A DNA stretch of 64,000 nucleotides, from assembly GCF_963678635.1 (NCBI RefSeq), contig NC_087070.1, positions 47,351,467-47,415,466 of the forward strand. Reading direction: 5' to 3'. Positions 47,901-53,900 of this stretch are shown in pieces; the stretch's first letter is position 1; every line of letters begins with the position of its first letter. Origin of the DNA: Symsagittifera roscoffensis. Lineage: Eukaryota > Xenacoelomorpha > Acoela > Convolutidae. The notes beneath the pieces were generated by a model. The model searched no databases. It saw nothing but the letters and a program-made list of their open reading frames with translations, and had not been told where the DNA came from. The position numbers were made by a program, and so were the translations under genes.

Positions 47901-50900
47901 ACCATTTTAATTCAAACAAAAATTGAAATTTGTCTTCATCACTTCTCTCTTAATTTCAACCCAATTTGAGAAAACGCTCTTTAAATTTCAAAATTTTTGC
48001 TTCTCGTACGGCTTTAGTGAAAATAATCGCTGGTGAAATATCTTTTTAATTTTGAGCTAAGGATATTAAAATTATTCGACTGATCTAAAAAAATTCCGTC
48101 AAAAATCGATTACCAAAAAATCCAATTTGCCAGGAGAAGAAAACCACCGCAACCAAAAATACCGTGCCAATTTTTTTCTGAAGTCGGAACACCATTTTGG
48201 ATTATTATCAGGCTGTTACAACTTTGATTAAAAGAATGCTCGATTATCACCAGAGTTTTTAGCATTGTTATCCAATTAATTGTTCACTTTGTCTATTATT
48301 TGGTTGGGGGATAGAAAGTTCATTTGCGGGGCGAGTAATTTCACATGTGCCTAATTTGCTTTTCAAGTTGAATAACAATAAGATAATTCTTTTTGGAATT
48401 TCGACTGCCTAAAGGTTCGAACAATAAAAAAAATAGGGTTGAAAAAATTAGTACAATCTGTGAACAACCTTCCCCTTAACTAGACCAAACGAACAATCTC
48501 CTACTTAAAGTTAAATGGCAAATTCAAGCAGTAAGGCCTGAACTTACTATGCTAAAATCTGATTGGCCGAAAAATATAATTTTTAACCAAGTGAACTATC
48601 TCCTTCTTAATTTGATTTAGGGGAAAATTGATCACTTGGTCCCTAATTTTGTTAGTAAAAATTTAAATTGATAAAAAATGGTACTTTACTATTATGTGAA
48701 CCATTTTACATTTTCGAGTTGAATAAATTTAAAATTCCAGAAATTGTTTTTGCATAACGGAAAGGTTACTTGCGACGGTTTTTCCCATAAAATTGCGTAC
48801 GTTTTTATGAAAAGAACTGAACGAGGTAGCTGAAAGTGATCAGCGATTGTGATCTTCCTATATTTTTGTCGGAGATCCAATGGAAACGAAAGTCTAGCAA
48901 AAGATTTCAAAAAAAATCTGCAATTTTTGATTTTTGGTTTGAATTCGCTTAAATTTACTGGAATCTCAAAGAAAAAGTAGAGATTTTCTCAACATTGAGC
49001 CAACCAATTTATTTTAACGAGAGATCAATTCAAACAAATTGCGTTAAGTTTTCAACCATGAGTAAATCAGCGGTTCTCCGTAAAGAGCCGGAACACCATT
49101 TTGGATTATTATCAGGCTGTTACAACTTTGATTAAAAGAATGCTCGATTATCACCAGAGTTTTTAGCATTGTTATCCAATTAATTGTTCACTTTGTCTAT
49201 TATTTGGTTGGGGGAGAGAAAGTTCATTTGCGGGGCGAGTAATTTCACATGTGCCTAATTTGCGTTTCAAGTTGAATAATAATAAGATAATTCTTTTTGG
49301 AATTTCGACTGCCTAAAGGTTCGAACAATAAAAAAAATAGGGTTGAAAAAATTAGTACAATCTGTGAACAACCTTCCCCTTAACTAGACCAAACGAACAA
49401 TCTCCTACTTAAAGTTAAATGGCAAATTCAAGCAGTAAGGCCTGAACTTACTATGCTAAAATCTGATTGGCCAAAAAATATAATTTTTAACCAAGTGAAC
49501 TATCTCCTTCTTAATTTGATTTAGGGGAAAATTGATCACTTGGTCCCTAATTTTGTTAGAAAAAATTTAAATTGATAAAAAATGGTACTTTACTATTATG
49601 TGAACCATTTTACATTTTCGAGTTGAATAAATTTAAAATTCCAGAAATTGTTTTTGCATAACGGAAAGGTTACTTGCGACGGTTTTTCCCATAAAATTGC
49701 GTACGTTTTTATGAAAAGAACTGAACGAGGTAGCTGAAAGTGATCAGCGATTGTGATCTTCCTATATTTTTGTCGGAGATCCAATGGAAACGAAAGTCTA
49801 GCAAAAGATTTCAAAAAAAATCTGCAATTTTTGATTTTTGGTTTGAATTCGCTTAAATTTACTGGAATCTCAAAGAAAAAGTAGAGATTTTCTCAACATT
49901 GAGCCAACCAATTTATTTTAACGAGAGATCAATTCAAACAAATTGCGTTAAGTTTTCAACCATGAGTAAATCAGCGGTTCTCCGTAAAGAGCCAAATAGC
50001 TTGTATCTTTCAATGGTAGGAAAATTGAATTTAATTTTAACAGAATTTTAGACATGAAGCTTCGAAACAAACATGTTTTTAGACATGAAGCGTTGAAACA
50101 AAATTGAAGCTTGATCAACTGTTAGGCTAAAAGTTTTGATTTTCCGAGCTGATTCGAAAATAAGGCAAATTTTTATTTAAATGAACAAATTTCAAAATGG
50201 TGTTTTTATTTAATAAAAAAATGTTTGTTTTGAATGTTGTTTTTTAAAAAAATGTTTCAAATCCAAAAATACTATTTTTCATCTCAAAATAGGGGAAGCT
50301 GAAAGAAAAGCGGTGACTAATTGGATTTTCAGTTTATTTTTTTTAAAGTTCCAGATTTTTTTTGAAATTTTTTTTTGCAATATAGGAGGAGTTGACAATC
50401 TTAAAAATATTGCAATTACTTTTTTTAACCGAGAGCAGAAAAGCGGTTCTCCGTAAAGAGCTAAACAGCTTGTATCTTGTATCTTTCACTAGTGGAAAAA
50501 TTGAGTCTAATTTTTTTACAGATTTTTTTTTGTTTTTTAGACATGAAGCGTTGAAAGAAAAAGTGGAGCATATTTAACTGTTAGTTTAAAAAAATTGATT
50601 TTCCGAGCTGATGTGAAAAAAAATTAAATTTTTGTAATATGAACGAATTTCAAAAATGGCGTTTTTATTTATAAAGAAAAACTTTTTTATTCTGAGTGTT
50701 TTTTGTCGAAAAAACGTATAAAATCGAAAAGTACTGTTTTTCATCTCAAAAAACGGGGAGCTGAAAGAAAAGCGGTGACTAATTGGAGTTTCATTTTGTT
50801 TATTTTTCAATGTTTCAGTTTATGTATTCAAAAACTTTTTTTAAAGATACGAGGAGTTGAAGGATAAAACGGAAACTAATTGGAATTTCAGTTGTATTCT

Positions 50901-53900
50901 TCCAAAGATTCTGGTTGTTTTTCAAAAACACTCTTGTTTTTTTTAAGAAACGAGGAATTGAAAGAGAAAGCGGTGACTAATTGGAATTTCAGTTTATTTT
51001 TTTCAGAGTTGCAGTTTATTTTTTCAAAATTTTTTTAAAGATACGAGGAGTTGAAGGAGAAAGCGGAGACTAGTTGGAAGCGCAAGATAGTGGACAGTCT
51101 CTCGTTGCCCTCTGACCCCAAACCAGGAGTGGTGGACTACATCTTCTTCTACCTCCGCTACCCCTTCACCCTCCTCTTCTGCCTAGTGCCCCCACCAGGA
51201 ATCATGGGGGGATGGGCCGCTTTCGTAGTCGCAATATGCTTCATCGGGGGAATGACAGCTGTCATTGGTGAGTCACACTGTGATAGAATTTTGGTTTAAA
51301 AAATAGTCAAAGAGGTTTGTTTTTGTTTTCAAATTTTTTATGTGAAAAGAATATCTCGTGTGCTAAAAAAAATGAAAAAAAGTATAAAAATATTGTTAAA
51401 AAGCTGAAAAATCGGACAAGTAAATGATGAAAACTATTTGCAAGCTTGTCACTGTTTTCACAAATCGAAATTTTCATCATTACTGAAATTAGAGAAGGGA
51501 TATTTTATGCAGTTTTTTTCCATTTGATTTCAAGTTCTTAACTTTTTGATTATGTTTTTAATCCTTTCGGAGGAAAAATTCAATTCGCAAAACTAAGAGT
51601 TCGGTATAAAGTGTACTACCTACATAGCAAATGTTTTGTTTTCTATGCTTTAATTCGTGGGGTATCCTCATGATGGAGGGACCGAATGATGGAAAAGTTT
51701 TAACCAATCAGCATTGTTAGATGTTTTTATTGGCTAAACAACTTATACAAAAAACCGAAGTAACTAGAAACAAACAATGAATTAAGGCAACTCAGCAAAG
51801 TTTTCTTATGCACTTCGTGCAGATATGCAATAAAATGTTTTTCTTTTCTAAAATCGGGTTTAGGTGTTTTCAAATTCTTAAACCATTTGGCAATACATGA
51901 AAATTTAAGTTTCTGCTTATTTTTTAAGCAATCAATATTAATTTTATTGTTCTCGACTTATTTGCTCTCTTTGAAAATTTGATTTTTTTTTTCAGATTTT
52001 GAATACATCTGATTGGCTGAAATTGGCAGAAATTAAATTTCCAACATTTGACTCTCTGTAAATATTCTCTCTTTCTTGGTTTTTTGATCGTTTTCAGCCA
52101 ATCCAATTGAAAATTCGAAAATCTCAATGAAAGAAAGCAAACAAAACCAGGCAATTAAAATTAGTATTGACCGTTTAAAAAAAGATCAGATACATGAATT
52201 TTCAAATATTGCAAAACCTTTTAGGTATTTTTATAAAATCTAAAAGCTATTTTGAAAATTGAAAAAAATATATTGTACATCTGCATTAATTGTACAGCAA
52301 ATCCTTGCTTGCTCTTTCAATTCTTTTTTGTTAAAATGACTTCGATTTTGTGTAAAAGTCTTTTAGCCTATAGGAACGTCTGTCGATTCTGATTGATTAA
52401 AAGTTTTCTATTTTTTGGTCCCTCCATCATGAGAATACTCATATAGAATTTTTCTGTTAAACAACCCAAAATTACCATATTTTTTTTCAGGTTGACCTCC
52501 ATACACAAAAAAGCTTATCAAACAATTCCATACAAGAAAAATTCTTATCATCTAATTTCTATAAAAAAAGTGATGACAAGCTATTTTTACCTGGCTGCAA
52601 AAAAATAAATTTCAGGGTTTTCTTATCCCAATTTGTAGTCGCGATATCCTTTTCATGCTTAAAATTTGTTATTTTGTCTAACCTAGTCCAGGCTGAATTT
52701 TCATACAAAAGAAACAAACTTGACTCAAGATGTTTGGGCAAGTTCAAACTTGAAAAATATAGTTTTTTTATTATTAGATATACTTCAATTTGTCAAAAAA
52801 ATTTCGCCACAATTTTCGACAAGTGAAACTTTTGACTAACAAACTTTCAAACGAAGTACAAAAGTTTCAGGTTTTTGTCCATTGTCCTGAGTGAAATGTG
52901 AATTATTATCTGATACATTAACCATTCAGATGCGAATACCTGTGAGATTGTTTTCCCCAATCAATGGAATTTTTATGTGTTGGTTATTTTATTTTCGGAT
53001 AAACCTTAAAAACATTTAGCAAAACAGGAAAAACCAGGGGCGGATCTAGGATTTTTTCGAGGGGGGGGGGCGGATTTTCAAAAAATTTTGGAAAATTTTG
53101 ACGACCTTTTTTTTTTTTAGGTCGACCAAATTGATTTTCCGAGCTCTTCTAAAGCACTGAAAGGTCCCTGTTTTGGCCAAATTTTCAAGTTTTTAGGGGC
53201 ACTTTTTGAAAAATTTTGACAAAAAAATCGCGTTTTTTTTTGGCGCGCGCTCCCCCTCAAAGTTAGTATATATTGGCGCCAAAGGCGCCTTTAGAAAAAT
53301 TTTAGGGTCGGTCGGCAAAAAATGGATTTCTTAAAAAGTACCAAAGGGGGACCCCCCTAAATCCGCCCCTGGGAAAAACTATAAATTTTCGATCTATGAA
53401 GAGATGCTTCTCACTGAATTTTTATTTATGAAGTAGCGCTTGTCGTAGTACATTTTTCTTACAACTTTCTCTAAGAATGGACTTGTACGAAACTGAATGA
53501 TTTTCCATATATGAAAATTTTAATTAACTCCTTTCAGTCTTTTGAACAATCTTTAAAGGTAACACTTTAAAGGTAATTAAATTAATCAGTTTTCAGACTT
53601 TTGAACCAATTTTAAAGGTAGCAGAAACGTCACACTTGGTTAAGTCATTTTTACTAAAAGTGTTTATGGTTTTTAAGGTATGTTTTAAATTAATTAAACC
53701 CTAAATTTTTTTTGTGGTTGAAAAAAAATAATCTACCTAACACCACCCCCCTATAGTATCTACTAAAGAATCTCACCCCTCTAAATAATAAAACAGTAAA
53801 CTAGCCCTAGCGCTTTCTTTCGAGAATTCTAAGTTGATTGCATTTTGATTGGTCGAAAAATCAACTAACTTAATCTACTCTACAAAATCCCCTTTCTTGA

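Larger units (their letters stand above)
34748..51040. other. Intron 9 of NCX, 16.3 kb, host of BEL/Pao element
   Basis: Contains an antisense BEL/Pao retrotransposon (35476-46060), about 2.1 kb of AT-rich DNA in which I see nothing (46061-48183), a 904 bp tandem duplication (48184-49991) and a degenerate repeat array derived from the start of exon 10 (49975-51040). Confidence 0.8.

Noticed and set aside
48692-49814. Identical 72-codon frames on the - strand
   Set aside because: They repeat because of the 904 bp tandem duplication; no family features.
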